DNA from: CAZYJR01 sp964647905
Lineage (GTDB): Bacteria > Desulfobacterota > DSM-4660 > Desulfatiglandales > HGW-15
Direction of reading: 5' to 3'
NCBI GenBank assembly: GCA_964647905.1
Contig: CAZYJR010000016.1
Location: 12,468-76,467, forward strand
Length of the DNA stretch: 64,000 nt
Every line of letters starts with the position of its first letter. The first letter of the stretch is position 1. A program made the position numbers and the translations under genes. This document shows positions 9,455-17,934 of the stretch, piece by piece. Below the pieces are notes generated by a model. It did not search any database, was not told the origin of the DNA, and was given only the letters and a program-made list of their open reading frames with translations.

Positions 9455-10330
9455 TCACCTTCCGGCCTGCTCCAGGATCCGGGGGAGCTTGTCCTCCCAT
9501 CCCAGGGTGGAGATCAAGACCCCGCCCAGGCCCATGTCCTTGAGGTGCCGGATGGTCTCTGCCGCTATGCGGACGCACTCCTTGGGTTTGTCGGGGGCCT
9601 TTTGTATCTCTCTAATGGTCTCAGGAGGAATGGATATGCCTTTTACGTTGCGGTCGATATACCGGGCCATGCCTGCGGACTTGAGGAGGAGCACGGTGGG
9701 GATCACCGCCACGCGCTCCGCGGGTATCCGCTTGAGGAAATGCCTGAAGGTATGGAGATCAAAGACCGGTCTGGTGACCACGAACCTCACCCCCAGTTCG
9801 ATTCGTTTTTCCAGGTTTTCCAGCTCCAGCTCCAACAGGCCCCCTGTGGCCGCGCTGTCCACGGTGGAGCCCACCAGGAAATCGGGCGCGCCCCTGAGCT
9901 CGATCCCGGCCATGTCCTTGCCGCCGCGCATGGCGCTCACCACCCCCAGGAGCTCATGGAGGTCCAGGTCATTGACGGCTCTCGCCTGGGGGTGGTCCCC
10001 GTGGGTTATGTCCTCTCCCGAGACCGCCATTACATTGGGGATCCCCAGTGCGCCCGCCGAGAGCAGGTCCGCCTGAAGCGCCAAGCGGTTCCTGTCCCTG
10101 CAGGATACCTGGAGCACGGTCTCCATTCCCTCCCTCTGGAACAGGGCGCATCCCCCCAGGGAACCGGCCTTCATCACGGCATTGGCCATTTCAGGGACCA
10201 CGACCGCGTCAACGCGGCCCTTGACCTGATTGGCGTTCCTGAGAAGAGGGGCAAAGTCGACTCCCTTGGGCGGCTCGAATTCTCCCAGTATCACGAATTT
10301 GCCCTTCTCGAGTTTATCCCTTAGTGACAT
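9455..10330 (-). CDS. Divergent MetF-like protein without MetV partner
   Basis: This 291-residue protein has the MetF layout: GEFEPPKGVD near residue 16, CRDRNR near 78, MAVSGED near 103, a GSTVDS strand, FVVTRPVFD and a VLLLKSAGMARYID segment near 220, ending in a W-E-LPRILEQAG helix like the C-termini of the other MetF copies. It is clearly more diverged than the copies at 2815 and 16329, and the usual LCLSGDH motif is changed to MAVSGED. No second MetV accompanies it. It is the promoter-proximal enzyme gene of module 1, 63 bases before hdrA and 12 bases after the receiver-like gene. A methylenetetrahydrofolate-binding or reductase role is likely, but a different C1 substrate is possible. 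Confidence 0.75.
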   Translation of the reverse strand: MSLRDKLEKGKFVILGEFEPPKGVDFAPLLRNANQVKGRVDAVVVPEMANAVMKAGSLGGCALFQREGMETVLQVSCRDRNRLALQADLLSAGALGIPNVMAVSGEDITHGDHPQARAVNDLDLHELLGVVSAMRGGKDMAGIELRGAPDFLVGSTVDSAATGGLLELELENLEKRIELGVRFVVTRPVFDLHTFRHFLKRIPAERVAVIPTVLLLKSAGMARYIDRNVKGISIPPETIREIQKAPDKPKECVRIAAETIRHLKDMGLGGVLISTLGWEDKLPRILEQAGR

Positions 10331-10342
10331 GGCATCCTCCGG

Positions 10343-10717
10343 TCAATCCTTTAGGCCGTTTACTGCGTTGGATATGGCCATTTCAAGATCCTGCACTCCG
10401 AATGATTTTATGTGATAATAAAAGATCCTCTGCTGGCGGATCCGGCTCTCCAGTTCCGGCGTGTTCTTCTCCGCGCACACGATTATCGGAAGGTCCTTTT
10501 TCATGTTCTTGATCACGGAGATCAGCTCGCAGTCACTCTCCAGCAGTGAAGCGCTCAAGACCGCAGCGTCCACGCGCATATCCTGCAGGGCGAGGAGGGT
10601 CTCCTTGAGGGAGCACACCCTCACTGCATTGTAGCCCCTTGCCTCAACGAACTCCTCCAGCTCACCGGGCAGCACCCCGTGGGGCTCGGCAAAGAGGATG
10701 GTCTTGCGCTTTCCCAT
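10343..10717 (-). CDS. Degenerate receiver-domain protein
   Basis: The 124-residue protein has the length and hydrophobic pattern of a stand-alone response-regulator receiver. The lysine near the end (HIKSF) is kept, but the acidic pair at the N-terminus is replaced (LFAEPHG) and the phosphoacceptor position reads VLSASLL instead of LLDxxLP. It therefore probably cannot be phosphorylated in the usual way and may bind a partner constitutively. It is the first gene of the module 1 transcript, with a promoter-like sequence about 100 bases upstream. Its place at the head of a catabolic redox operon, with an intact receiver near the other end (2399), is unusual. Confidence 0.65.
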   Translation of the reverse strand: MGKRKTILFAEPHGVLPGELEEFVEARGYNAVRVCSLKETLLALQDMRVDAAVLSASLLESDCELISVIKNMKKDLPIIVCAEKNTPELESRIRQQRIFYYHIKSFGVQDLEMAISNAVNGLKD

Positions 10718-10817
10718 GAAAGGCCCTTTCCCATGTCAAAGGGGCTGGAAGACCAGTCGGTCCCGCTGCGACCACCAGCCCCGCAAGGATGGTGCCCCGG
10801 TGTTTAATGGAAAAAAG

Positions 10818-10846
10818 AGTATACATAACAATTAGTTGCAAACTAA
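10818..10846 (-). promoter_or_regulatory. Candidate promoter and overlapping palindrome upstream of module 1
   Basis: On the minus strand TTAGTT, 17 bases, then TATACT form a plausible sigma-70 promoter for the gene starting at 10717. The -35 box is one arm of a perfect inverted repeat TTAGTT-TGC-AACTAA (10832-10846), which looks like an operator. Confidence 0.5.
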
Positions 10847-10945
10847 GGGGCCTCGAGTATGAGCCTCTCAGGCGGGGCACTTTCTCCCGTCTCGAACCCG
10901 GTGCCAGGGAATAACTATTTGCAATAAAAAGCCAAACCAAAGGAT

Positions 10946-10960
10946 GGGGCGTATCGCCCC
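10946..10960 (-). terminator. Possible terminator after the NtrC-type gene
   Basis: A GGGGCG-ATA-CGCCCC hairpin lies about 35 bases past the stop at 10994 and is followed by a T-rich stretch, interrupted rather than a clean T run. Confidence 0.4.
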
Positions 10961-10993
10961 AAGTGAGGCGTTTTTACCCACGGCCCGCAGTCT

Positions 10994-12364
10994 TTATGGC
11001 AGGCCGTATTTCTTTATCTTGGAGGCCAGCGTCTTCCTGTTGATTCCAAGGATCTCGGCGGTCTTGGTCCTGCTGCCCTTGGTGCGGCGGAGCACGAATC
11101 GTATGTAGTTTTTTTCCAGCTCCTCCAGGGAAAAGGGGTCTTCGGTGAACATCTGGAAGTCTCCCTGCCTCTGGGAGATGAATGAGGGCAGGTCCCTGGG
11201 CCGGATGACCTCTGTGTCCTCCAGGATCAGGATCCTCTCCAGGGTGTGCTCCAACTCCCTGACATTGCCGGGCCAGGCGTATTCCATTAGGATCTCCATT
11301 GCCTCCGGGCTCACCCCGGGCACCTCCCGCTTTATCCTGTTGCTGAACTTGCCCAGGAAGTGGTCCACCAGAAGGGGGATATCCTCTTTGTGGTCTCTCA
11401 ACGGAGGGAGGTGGATGGGGACTACGCTCAGGCGGTAGTAGAGGTCTTCGCGGAATGCGCCCGCCTCTATGCTCTCCCTGAGGTCGCGGTTGGAGGCGGA
11501 GATGATCCTGATATCCAGCTTGATCTTCTTCTGGTCCCCCACCTTCATGAACTCCCGTTCCTGGATCACCCGGAGGAGCTTGGCCTGGATCTTGAGGCTC
11601 AGATTGGAGACCTCGTCGAAGAAAAAGGTCCCGTGGTTGGCCAGCTCGAACAGCCCGTGCTTGGTCTGGAGCGCGCCGGTAAAGGAACCCTTGACATGGC
11701 CGAAGAGCTCGCTCTCCAGGAGCGTCTCCACCAGGGAAGAGCAGTCCACGGCCACGAACTCCCGATCCTTGCGCCGGCTGTAAGCGTGAATGGCCCGGGC
11801 GGCCAACTCCTTGCCTGTGCCGCTCTCCCCGGTGATCAGCACCGTGCTCCCGGTGGGGGCCACCTTTAGGATCTTGTCGAAAAGGGCCCTCATCTCCCGG
11901 GTCTTGCCGATTATGAGGTCGCTGCCCCCCTCGATGGGGAGCCCCGGGGCTTGGTCCCCGGTCCCGTGTTGGGGGGCAGGTCCTTGTGGGCGTTGTTCGA
12001 GCTTGCTGAGGGAGGCCTCGAGATCCTGGAGCCTGAAGGGTTTTACCAGATAGTCCTGGGCTCCGAGCTTTATGCACTCCACTGCGCTGTCAATGGTGGG
12101 GTATCCGGTGATCATGATGACCGGGAGGGCCGGGTGCCTGGAGCGGATCTCCTTTAGTGCGGCGATTCCGTCCATATCCGGCATTCGGATGTCCAGGAGC
12201 ACCAGGTCGAACTCCCTGCAGGCCAGCAAGGACAGGCCCTCTTCTCCGCAGGCTGCCGGGACCACCTCCATTCCCTGGCCCTCCAGGGCCCGGCGGACGC
12301 CGTTCCTCACCACCGCCTCGTCGTCCACCACCAGGACGCTCCGGATTCCGGCCGGACTACTCAT
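10994..12364 (-). CDS. NtrC-family sigma-54-dependent response regulator
   Basis: The 456-residue protein has a receiver domain (DD at 14-15, phosphoacceptor Asp58, Lys in VKPF), an AAA+ domain from about 145 to 380 with Walker A GESGTGKE, and a C-terminal Fis-type helix-turn-helix (RTKTAEILGINRKTLASKI). The sigma-54 contact loop reads GSFTGA instead of the usual GAFTGA. Its start overlaps the end of the upstream kinase gene by eight bases, so the kinases at 12357 and 13850 and this regulator form one transcript. Position between the two metF/hdrA modules suggests it controls one or both; I found no convincing -24/-12 promoter nearby. Confidence 0.92.
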   Translation of the reverse strand: MSSPAGIRSVLVVDDEAVVRNGVRRALEGQGMEVVPAACGEEGLSLLACREFDLVLLDIRMPDMDGIAALKEIRSRHPALPVIMITGYPTIDSAVECIKLGAQDYLVKPFRLQDLEASLSKLEQRPQGPAPQHGTGDQAPGLPIEGGSDLIIGKTREMRALFDKILKVAPTGSTVLITGESGTGKELAARAIHAYSRRKDREFVAVDCSSLVETLLESELFGHVKGSFTGALQTKHGLFELANHGTFFFDEVSNLSLKIQAKLLRVIQEREFMKVGDQKKIKLDIRIISASNRDLRESIEAGAFREDLYYRLSVVPIHLPPLRDHKEDIPLLVDHFLGKFSNRIKREVPGVSPEAMEILMEYAWPGNVRELEHTLERILILEDTEVIRPRDLPSFISQRQGDFQMFTEDPFSLEELEKNYIRFVLRRTKGSRTKTAEILGINRKTLASKIKKYGLP

Positions 12365-13835
12365 CGCTCGGGCTCATCAAGGGCAGGACGATGCGAAAGG
12401 TGCTCCCTTCGCCCGGGGTGCTCTCCACCTCTATCTCGCCCTGGTGCGCCTCCACCAGGGCCTTGGTAATGGCAAGGCCCAGGCCGGTGCCCACCACCTG
12501 GCGGGTCTCGGGGTGCTTGACGCGGTAGAACTTGTCAAAGATCTTGGGGAGTTCTTCCTGTGGGATGCCCACGCCGGTGTCGCTCACCTCCATCTCCAGG
12601 TTGTCGCCCCGGCCCCTGGCCCGAATCTCCACACGGCCGCCCGGGGAGTAGTTGATTGCATTGGTCACCAGGTTGGTCAGGACCTCGCCGATCCCCTTGG
12701 GGTCGGCCTGGATGGGGCGCAGATCCCGGCACTCGTAAGTGAGCTCCACGCCCTGCTCCTTGGCCCTCTCCTCCATGAGGGACACGGTCTCTCTTATGGT
12801 CTCCTCCAAGTCGATGGGCACCCTATGCTGGAACTGTTGCCCGGCCTCGATCTTGGCGATATCGAGAAGGTCCCTTATCAGTTCCAGGAGCTGATCGATC
12901 TTCCTGACACCCCGGTCGAGTAGCTCCTCCTGCTTCTCCTCGAGTGGGCCTGCAAGGCCTTCCAAAAGGACGCTGTTCTGCTGCCGAATGCTTACCAGGG
13001 GGCTCCTGAGCTCGTGTGCGACCATGTTTACGAACTCGGATTTCATTTGGTCCAGCCGCTTGAACGCGGTGATGTCCTCGAGCACCGTCACCGTGCCCAC
13101 CACCCCGTGCTCGGTCACCACGGCCGGGGCCGAGATGGCCCTAAGTGTGTTCTTGCCCGCCTCTATCTCCTGGCTGATGAACTCGTCCTTTCCCAGTTCC
13201 CCGGCCTGGATCTTTTCCAGGGTCTCGATCAGGGACTCGTTGTCCGTGAACCGGGCCAGGGGTACCGGCGGGTGTATCTCCTCCCTTATGCCCATCAGGC
13301 GGGTCAAGGCGGGATTGTGGAGCACGACCTCCAGGCTCCTGTTGGTGACCAGCACGCCGTTCGCCATGCAGTTTATTATGGCCTTGAGACGGCTTTTCTC
13401 CAGGTTCAGGTCGTAGAGGTTGCGCTCCCTTTCCCGCTCAAAGAGCCGGCCTTGCTGCTCCAGACGCCGTTTGTCAGCGGCGCGGGCCACTGTGAGCAGG
13501 AACTGGTCGGTCTGGAAGGGCTTGGTCACGAAGTCATAGGCACCCTTCTTCATGCACTCCACCGCGTTGTCCACGGTCCCGTGTCCGGTTATGACTATCA
13601 CGGGCACGTCCGGGTGGTTGCGGCGGGCGTGATCCAGGACCTCTTCACCGCCCATCACCGGCATCTTCAGGTCCAGGAGCACTATGTCCACCGGCTCCTT
13701 GTCCAGGAGGCCAACCGCCTCCCTGCCGTCCTCGGCTGAGAGCACGTCATAGCCCTTGCCCGACAGGACCCGGTTGCAGCCTTCCCGCACCACCCGTTCA
13801 TCGTCCACCACCAGCACGTTGATCTTGTCTTCCAA
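12357..13835 (-). CDS. Receiver-PAS-histidine kinase hybrid
   Basis: The 492-residue protein starts with a receiver domain (DDE at 11-13, phosphoacceptor Asp55, VTKPF lysine), then a coiled linker, a PAS-like segment at about 150-250, a HisKA helix with the phosphorylated His in MVAHELRSPL near 275, and a C-terminal HATPase domain with DTGVGIP and GTGLGLAI motifs. It has no membrane segment, so it is a cytoplasmic sensor. The receiver-first order means it can be both output and input in a relay. It is 14 bases downstream of the kinase at 13850-15814 and overlaps the NtrC-type gene. The signal is not evident. Confidence 0.9.
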   Translation of the reverse strand: MEDKINVLVVDDERVVREGCNRVLSGKGYDVLSAEDGREAVGLLDKEPVDIVLLDLKMPVMGGEEVLDHARRNHPDVPVIVITGHGTVDNAVECMKKGAYDFVTKPFQTDQFLLTVARAADKRRLEQQGRLFERERERNLYDLNLEKSRLKAIINCMANGVLVTNRSLEVVLHNPALTRLMGIREEIHPPVPLARFTDNESLIETLEKIQAGELGKDEFISQEIEAGKNTLRAISAPAVVTEHGVVGTVTVLEDITAFKRLDQMKSEFVNMVAHELRSPLVSIRQQNSVLLEGLAGPLEEKQEELLDRGVRKIDQLLELIRDLLDIAKIEAGQQFQHRVPIDLEETIRETVSLMEERAKEQGVELTYECRDLRPIQADPKGIGEVLTNLVTNAINYSPGGRVEIRARGRGDNLEMEVSDTGVGIPQEELPKIFDKFYRVKHPETRQVVGTGLGLAITKALVEAHQGEIEVESTPGEGSTFRIVLPLMSPSDE

Positions 13836-13849
13836 GCAGCTTCCTCCTC

Positions 13850-15814
13850 TCAGTCCACGAACACCTCCGCGCTCTCCGAGTGCTCCAGGAAGCCCCTGGG
13901 CAGCTCTATGAGGAACGTGGTCCCGCCCTGGGGCGGGGAGTGTGCGCTCAGGGCGCCGCCGTGGAGCTCCTCGACGATCTTCTTGGAGATGCTGAGCCCG
14001 AGGCCCGTGCCTTTGCCCACCGGCTTTGTGGTAAAGAATATCTCGAAGATCTTGTCGCGGAGTTCTTGTGGGATCCCTGGGCCGCTGTCGGACACCGTGA
14101 TTATGAAACGCTCCTCCCGGGGGTTGTAGCAGGCCTCCACCTCCAGCTTGCCCCTCCCTTCCATGGCGTCGGCGGCGTTTATGAAGAGGTTCATCAGGAC
14201 CTGTTGTAGCTGGCCCATGTCGCCTATCATCTCGGGCATGCCGGACTCCACCGCAACCCGGACCTCGATGTCCTGGAAAAGGGCCTGATCGATCAAGAGG
14301 TTCAGCGACTTGTTGATCAGCTCCTCCACTTGGAAGGTGGAGACCTTCCCGACCGAACGGCGGCTGAACTCCAGGAGCTCAGCCACGATCTTTTTGCACC
14401 TCAAGGTCTGGTCGATTATTTCCTGAATATCTTGAAGGTCTTGATGTCTATCCTTAACGTTTTCCTTTAGTATTTCCGCGTACATGAGTATTCCGGCCAG
14501 GGGGTTGTTCACCTCATGGGCCACCCCGGCGGCCATGCGCCCGACAGAGGCTATCTTCTCGGATTCCACCAGTTGGAGGTGGGCGTCTTCCAGTTCGCGG
14601 CGCATCTCCAGGACCTCCCGCATGTCCCTGAATACACCCACGCTTCCCACTTCTTCTCCGTCTATTGTCACGATGGAGGCCGAAAGGGTCACCGGTATCT
14701 CCTCGCCGTCACGGGTCACGATGGACATGCTGGTGGGGTTGAGCTTGCCCGGAGGGCCGTAATGGTCGCTCCTCATCTTCATCATGTTTTCCTTGGCGGT
14801 GTCCATGTCGTAAAAGGTGCTCAGGTGGCCCCGGTTGATGATCTCATCCGCGGAGTACCCTGTAAGCCTTTCCATTCCCTGGTTGAAGATCAGGACATTG
14901 CCCTTCATGTCCACCATTACTATGCCGTCGACCGTGCTCTCGATGACCTTTTGGAAAAGGGTCTTGCTCCGCTCGACCTCCCTTTCCAGCTTGACCCGTT
15001 GGGTGACGTCCCTGGAGGCCTCCAGTATCTGGACCACCTCGCCGTTTTCATCCTGGATGGAGGATATGGTCACCACATCGAAGCGGGTCTCCCCGTCACG
15101 CGCCTGATATTCCTGGAAGGTGCTCACCAGGCCCTGGGAGCGTATCTCGTCCAGGCGATCGAGCAGGAAGCACTCCCTGCCGCATTCATTGCAGGGACGG
15201 TCCTGGCCGTAGCGGATTTCGTAGCAGGGTCTGCCTATGGCCTCCTCCCTGGTTATTCCGTACTCCTTGAGCAGCGTGCGGTTGACCGTGCTCACCGTCA
15301 TGTCCAGGTTGACCACCATTATCCGGTAGGGCAGGGAGTCCATGATGGCCTGCATGTCCTTGCGGCTCTTTTCCTGCATGCGCTGGCGTTCGCGCTCGAA
15401 CTCGGTCCGCTCCATTTCCATCTGGATCAGATCCCAGAGGAGGCGCACGGAGCGGTGATCCATGAAGGAGATGTCGCCCGGCTTGGTCCGCTCGATCTCG
15501 GCCCTGACCTCCTCTGAGCCGGTCATCTCCAGGATCATGTTGACGTCCAGCTTGTAGAGTTCATGGAAGTCCGTGGTGGTGAAGAGCCCGAAATCGCGGG
15601 CCAATTTGAGGCCCGGACCTTGCGGGTCAGGGTCCGACACCCCGACTATGTCCATCTCGAGCCGGGTGAGGTGTTCGGCATCCAACAGGAGAAGCAGGTT
15701 GCGGCAGGCCTCCCCTCCGCCGACTATGGCCACTCTCAAGGGGTTGTCGGCCCGCTCCCGGGCCAGGAAATGCATGGGGGCTTCTTGAGTAGGTCGAGAA
15801 TTGCTCTCGGTCAA
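13850..15814 (-). CDS. Soluble PAS histidine kinase with N-terminal Rossmann-like domain
   Basis: The 654-residue protein opens with a segment that looks like a dinucleotide-binding Rossmann fold: VAIVGGGEACRN near residue 30, then an acidic turn (GVSDPDPQG), then MILEMTG. PAS domains follow at about 165-280 and 285-405; the first contains CNECGREC. HisKA has AAGVAHEVNNPLAGIL near residue 440 and the HATPase domain ends with GTGLGLSISKKI. No membrane segment is present. The next two genes downstream are a receiver-kinase and an NtrC regulator. A redox or nucleotide signal is inference from the N-terminal fold and the adjacent HdrA/MetF modules. A later start at MHFLARERA (14 residues in) is possible. 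Confidence 0.88.
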   Translation of the reverse strand: MTESNSRPTQEAPMHFLARERADNPLRVAIVGGGEACRNLLLLLDAEHLTRLEMDIVGVSDPDPQGPGLKLARDFGLFTTTDFHELYKLDVNMILEMTGSEEVRAEIERTKPGDISFMDHRSVRLLWDLIQMEMERTEFERERQRMQEKSRKDMQAIMDSLPYRIMVVNLDMTVSTVNRTLLKEYGITREEAIGRPCYEIRYGQDRPCNECGRECFLLDRLDEIRSQGLVSTFQEYQARDGETRFDVVTISSIQDENGEVVQILEASRDVTQRVKLEREVERSKTLFQKVIESTVDGIVMVDMKGNVLIFNQGMERLTGYSADEIINRGHLSTFYDMDTAKENMMKMRSDHYGPPGKLNPTSMSIVTRDGEEIPVTLSASIVTIDGEEVGSVGVFRDMREVLEMRRELEDAHLQLVESEKIASVGRMAAGVAHEVNNPLAGILMYAEILKENVKDRHQDLQDIQEIIDQTLRCKKIVAELLEFSRRSVGKVSTFQVEELINKSLNLLIDQALFQDIEVRVAVESGMPEMIGDMGQLQQVLMNLFINAADAMEGRGKLEVEACYNPREERFIITVSDSGPGIPQELRDKIFEIFFTTKPVGKGTGLGLSISKKIVEELHGGALSAHSPPQGGTTFLIELPRGFLEHSESAEVFVD

Positions 15815-15879
15815 ATCAGTCCACCTCGGGCAACACAGCGTGCAAGGGATCCGGGCAGAGCAAGGCTCAAGAACAGTGA

Positions 15880-16155
15880 TCAGGGCCGAGCCGGCCCCTT
15901 GGAGGCCTGTCCGCCGGTGCGCCTCGACACCCTGGCCTCCATCTCCGTGATGATTTCTCCCAGGGCCGGGCCGGTGCTCACCGGGCCGGAATCATTCCAT
16001 CCCTTGGAGAGGGCCTCCACCTTTTTCTCGCGGAACTCCTCCAGGGACGCCACCATGGGCTCCCAGAGGAAGAGCTTCTGCAAGACGTGGCGTTCGGCCG
16101 GGCCGAGATCCAGGTCTGTATCGTACTCGCGCCCTGTCTGTGTCCGGATGATCAT
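15880..16155 (-). CDS. Small hypothetical protein
   Basis: This 91-residue frame (MIIRTQTGREYDTDLDL at the N-terminus) contains no motif I recognise. It is charged, has no membrane segment, and its last 20 residues are basic and Gly/Arg-rich. The ribosome site is weak. It lies between metF of module 2 and the kinase genes, in the same direction as both, with 65 bases before the kinase start. Amino-acid composition and the absence of an overlapping better frame support it as real, but this is not certain. Confidence 0.45.
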   Translation of the reverse strand: MIIRTQTGREYDTDLDLGPAERHVLQKLFLWEPMVASLEEFREKKVEALSKGWNDSGPVSTGPALGEIITEMEARVSRRTGGQASKGPARP

Positions 16156-16273
16156 GAGCCGTACGCACCGGTCCGTTTGCCGACACTAGGGAGTTCGTAT
16201 GATAGAGGAGGGTAAGGGGTCAGTTCAAGGAAAAACCTGTCCACGAAAGAAACCCGGGGCAGGGGGTTCAAAG

Positions 16274-16297
16274 GAGAGGACCCGGCAGGGCCCTCTC
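16274..16297 (-). terminator. Hairpin terminator after module 2
   Basis: On the minus strand GAGAGGGCCC-TGCC-GGGTCCTCTC forms a ten-pair stem with one G-U pair, about 30 bases past the metF stop, followed by CTTTG. The T run is short, so efficiency is uncertain. Confidence 0.5.
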
Positions 16298-16328
16298 CCG
16301 AACAATGGTGCCGGCTCAGCCGGGTGGA

Positions 16329-17258
16329 CTACACCCGGGGTCTGGGGAGGACTCCGGCGCGTTCCGCTATCTCGGGCACCCGGTGCTCCCACTCGATGGC
16401 CATCAAGTGGACCCCGGCGACCCCTTCCATCTCCTTGAACTCCTCGATCTGCTCCAGGGCGAACTTGATGCCCTCTTCGGCCACCTTGCCCTTGCCGGCC
16501 CCCCTGAGCCGCTGGATCAGGGGCTCGGGCACTTCCATGCCGGGGACCGACTTGGCCATGTACTGAGCCATACCAACGCTCTTCATGGGAGTGACGCCGG
16601 CCAGGATGTAGCACTTCTCATGGAGCCCCATGTCCACCACCTGCCTCATGAACTGGCGAAACCTGTCCATATTGTATATGCACTGGGTCTGGACAAAGTC
16701 TGCGCCCGCGGCGATCTTTTTGGCCAGGCGGTATGTCCTGAACTCGTGGGGTTCGGCAAAGGGGTTGGCCGCCGCCCCTATGAAGAGACTTGGAGGGCCG
16801 TCGATCTCTTCGTCGTTCATGAATCTGCCATCCCGCATCTTCTTGGCCAGGGCGATCAGCTGCATGGAGTCGATGTCGTATACGTTCTTGGCCTGGGGAT
16901 GATTCCCGAACCGCTGGTGGTCCCCGGAGAGGCAGAGCATGTTCTTTATGCCCATGGCGCTCGCCCCCAGGATATCGCTCATCATGGCCAACCGGTTGCG
17001 GTCCCTGCAGACCATCTGGAAGTTGGGCTCCACTTCCTGCTGCAGCATGATGGTGCAGGCGGCCCAACTGGACATGCGGACCACGGCGGTCTGGTTGTCC
17101 GTGACGTTGACCGCGTCCACCATGCCCTTGAGGTGGGCTATCTTCTCCTTGAGGTGTTCCACGTCGGCCCCCTTGGGGGGCCCGCACTCGCCGGTGAAGG
17201 CGAAATGTCCGGCCTTCAGGACCCTTTCCAGATTACTCCCGGATTTGAGATCGTTCAT
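16329..17258 (-). CDS. metF: Methylenetetrahydrofolate reductase (module 2)
   Basis: The 309-residue protein closely resembles the copy at 2815-3753 throughout: GECGPPKG near residue 23, VTDNQTA, CRDRNR, LCLSGDH, FIGAAANPF, FVQTQCIYN and GVTPMKSVGMAQYM. It is a MetF-family flavin TIM barrel that interconverts methylene- and methyl-tetrahydrofolate. Its ATG overlaps the metV stop by four bases, as in module 1. It is the last gene of module 2, followed by a hairpin. Having two near-equal MetF/MetV pairs suggests that the two complexes run in different directions or with different electron partners, which the sequence cannot decide. Confidence 0.9.
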   Translation of the reverse strand: MNDLKSGSNLERVLKAGHFAFTGECGPPKGADVEHLKEKIAHLKGMVDAVNVTDNQTAVVRMSSWAACTIMLQQEVEPNFQMVCRDRNRLAMMSDILGASAMGIKNMLCLSGDHQRFGNHPQAKNVYDIDSMQLIALAKKMRDGRFMNDEEIDGPPSLFIGAAANPFAEPHEFRTYRLAKKIAAGADFVQTQCIYNMDRFRQFMRQVVDMGLHEKCYILAGVTPMKSVGMAQYMAKSVPGMEVPEPLIQRLRGAGKGKVAEEGIKFALEQIEEFKEMEGVAGVHLMAIEWEHRVPEIAERAGVLPRPRV

Positions 17259-17923
17259 TGCACCAGCTCCTCCCTAACGCTCTTGCGGGGGCCCCCGTCC
17301 CTCGCCGTGGCCCAATCCTTGGCGGGCTTGACCTCCAGGAGGTCCTCCAGGCGGCCTTGCTCCATTCTCTTGCGCACGATCATGTCCCAGATGCAGTCCA
17401 CATCCTTGGAGATCTCGCACTTGCCGCCGGCCGAGCCGCCGCAGGGTCCGTTCAGCAGGCTCTTTGAGCAGCGGGCTATGGGGCACATCCCCCCGAAGTG
17501 ATGAATGATGCATGTCCCGCATCCGGCGCAGCGCTCCTCCCATATCCCGTGGGCGACCGCCCCGCCGAAGAACGTGGTATTCACGGCGGGGTAGAAGCGC
17601 TGGTCAGGGTATGCCTGGCTAAGAAACTGGGGCCCCACTCCGCAGGCCATGGAGACGACCGCATCGTAGTCGTTCACCTCACCCTTTACTTGCTCGATGT
17701 ACTCGGGGTCGCACTGCCGCTCCAGGGTCCTCTCCACCACCTCCAGCGGGCGGCCCTCCTTTTTCCGGGCTATCTTGAGCGCCGAGGCCAGGATGCCCAC
17801 CTCCTTCGCCCCTCCCACATTGCAGACTGTAACGCACCCCTTGCATCCCGTGATCATGACCTTGTCGCAGTCCTTGATCATTTCCAGGATCTCGGCCAGG
17901 GGTTTTCGATCGGCAACTATCAT
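17255..17923 (-). CDS. metV: MetV-like partner of MetF (module 2)
   Basis: At 222 residues it has the same length as its paralog at 3750-4418. The N-terminal motif CKGCVTVC is at residues 27-34 and the C-terminal cysteine set is CAGCGTC, CPIARC and GPCGGSAGGKC. These fit a metal-binding role, Zn and/or [4Fe-4S], and electron transfer to MetF. The start is preceded by a GAGGTGAGCC ribosome-like sequence and is 11 bases past the mvhD stop. The metF start overlaps its stop. Confidence 0.85.
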   Translation of the reverse strand: MIVADRKPLAEILEMIKDCDKVMITGCKGCVTVCNVGGAKEVGILASALKIARKKEGRPLEVVERTLERQCDPEYIEQVKGEVNDYDAVVSMACGVGPQFLSQAYPDQRFYPAVNTTFFGGAVAHGIWEERCAGCGTCIIHHFGGMCPIARCSKSLLNGPCGGSAGGKCEISKDVDCIWDMIVRKRMEQGRLEDLLEVKPAKDWATARDGGPRKSVREELVQ

Positions 17924-17934
17924 GGCTCACCTCG

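Noticed and set aside
10662..10940. A 92-codon minus-strand frame upstream of module 1
   Set aside because: It crosses the promoter and palindrome, overlaps the receiver-like gene in another frame, and looks like chance in GC-rich DNA.
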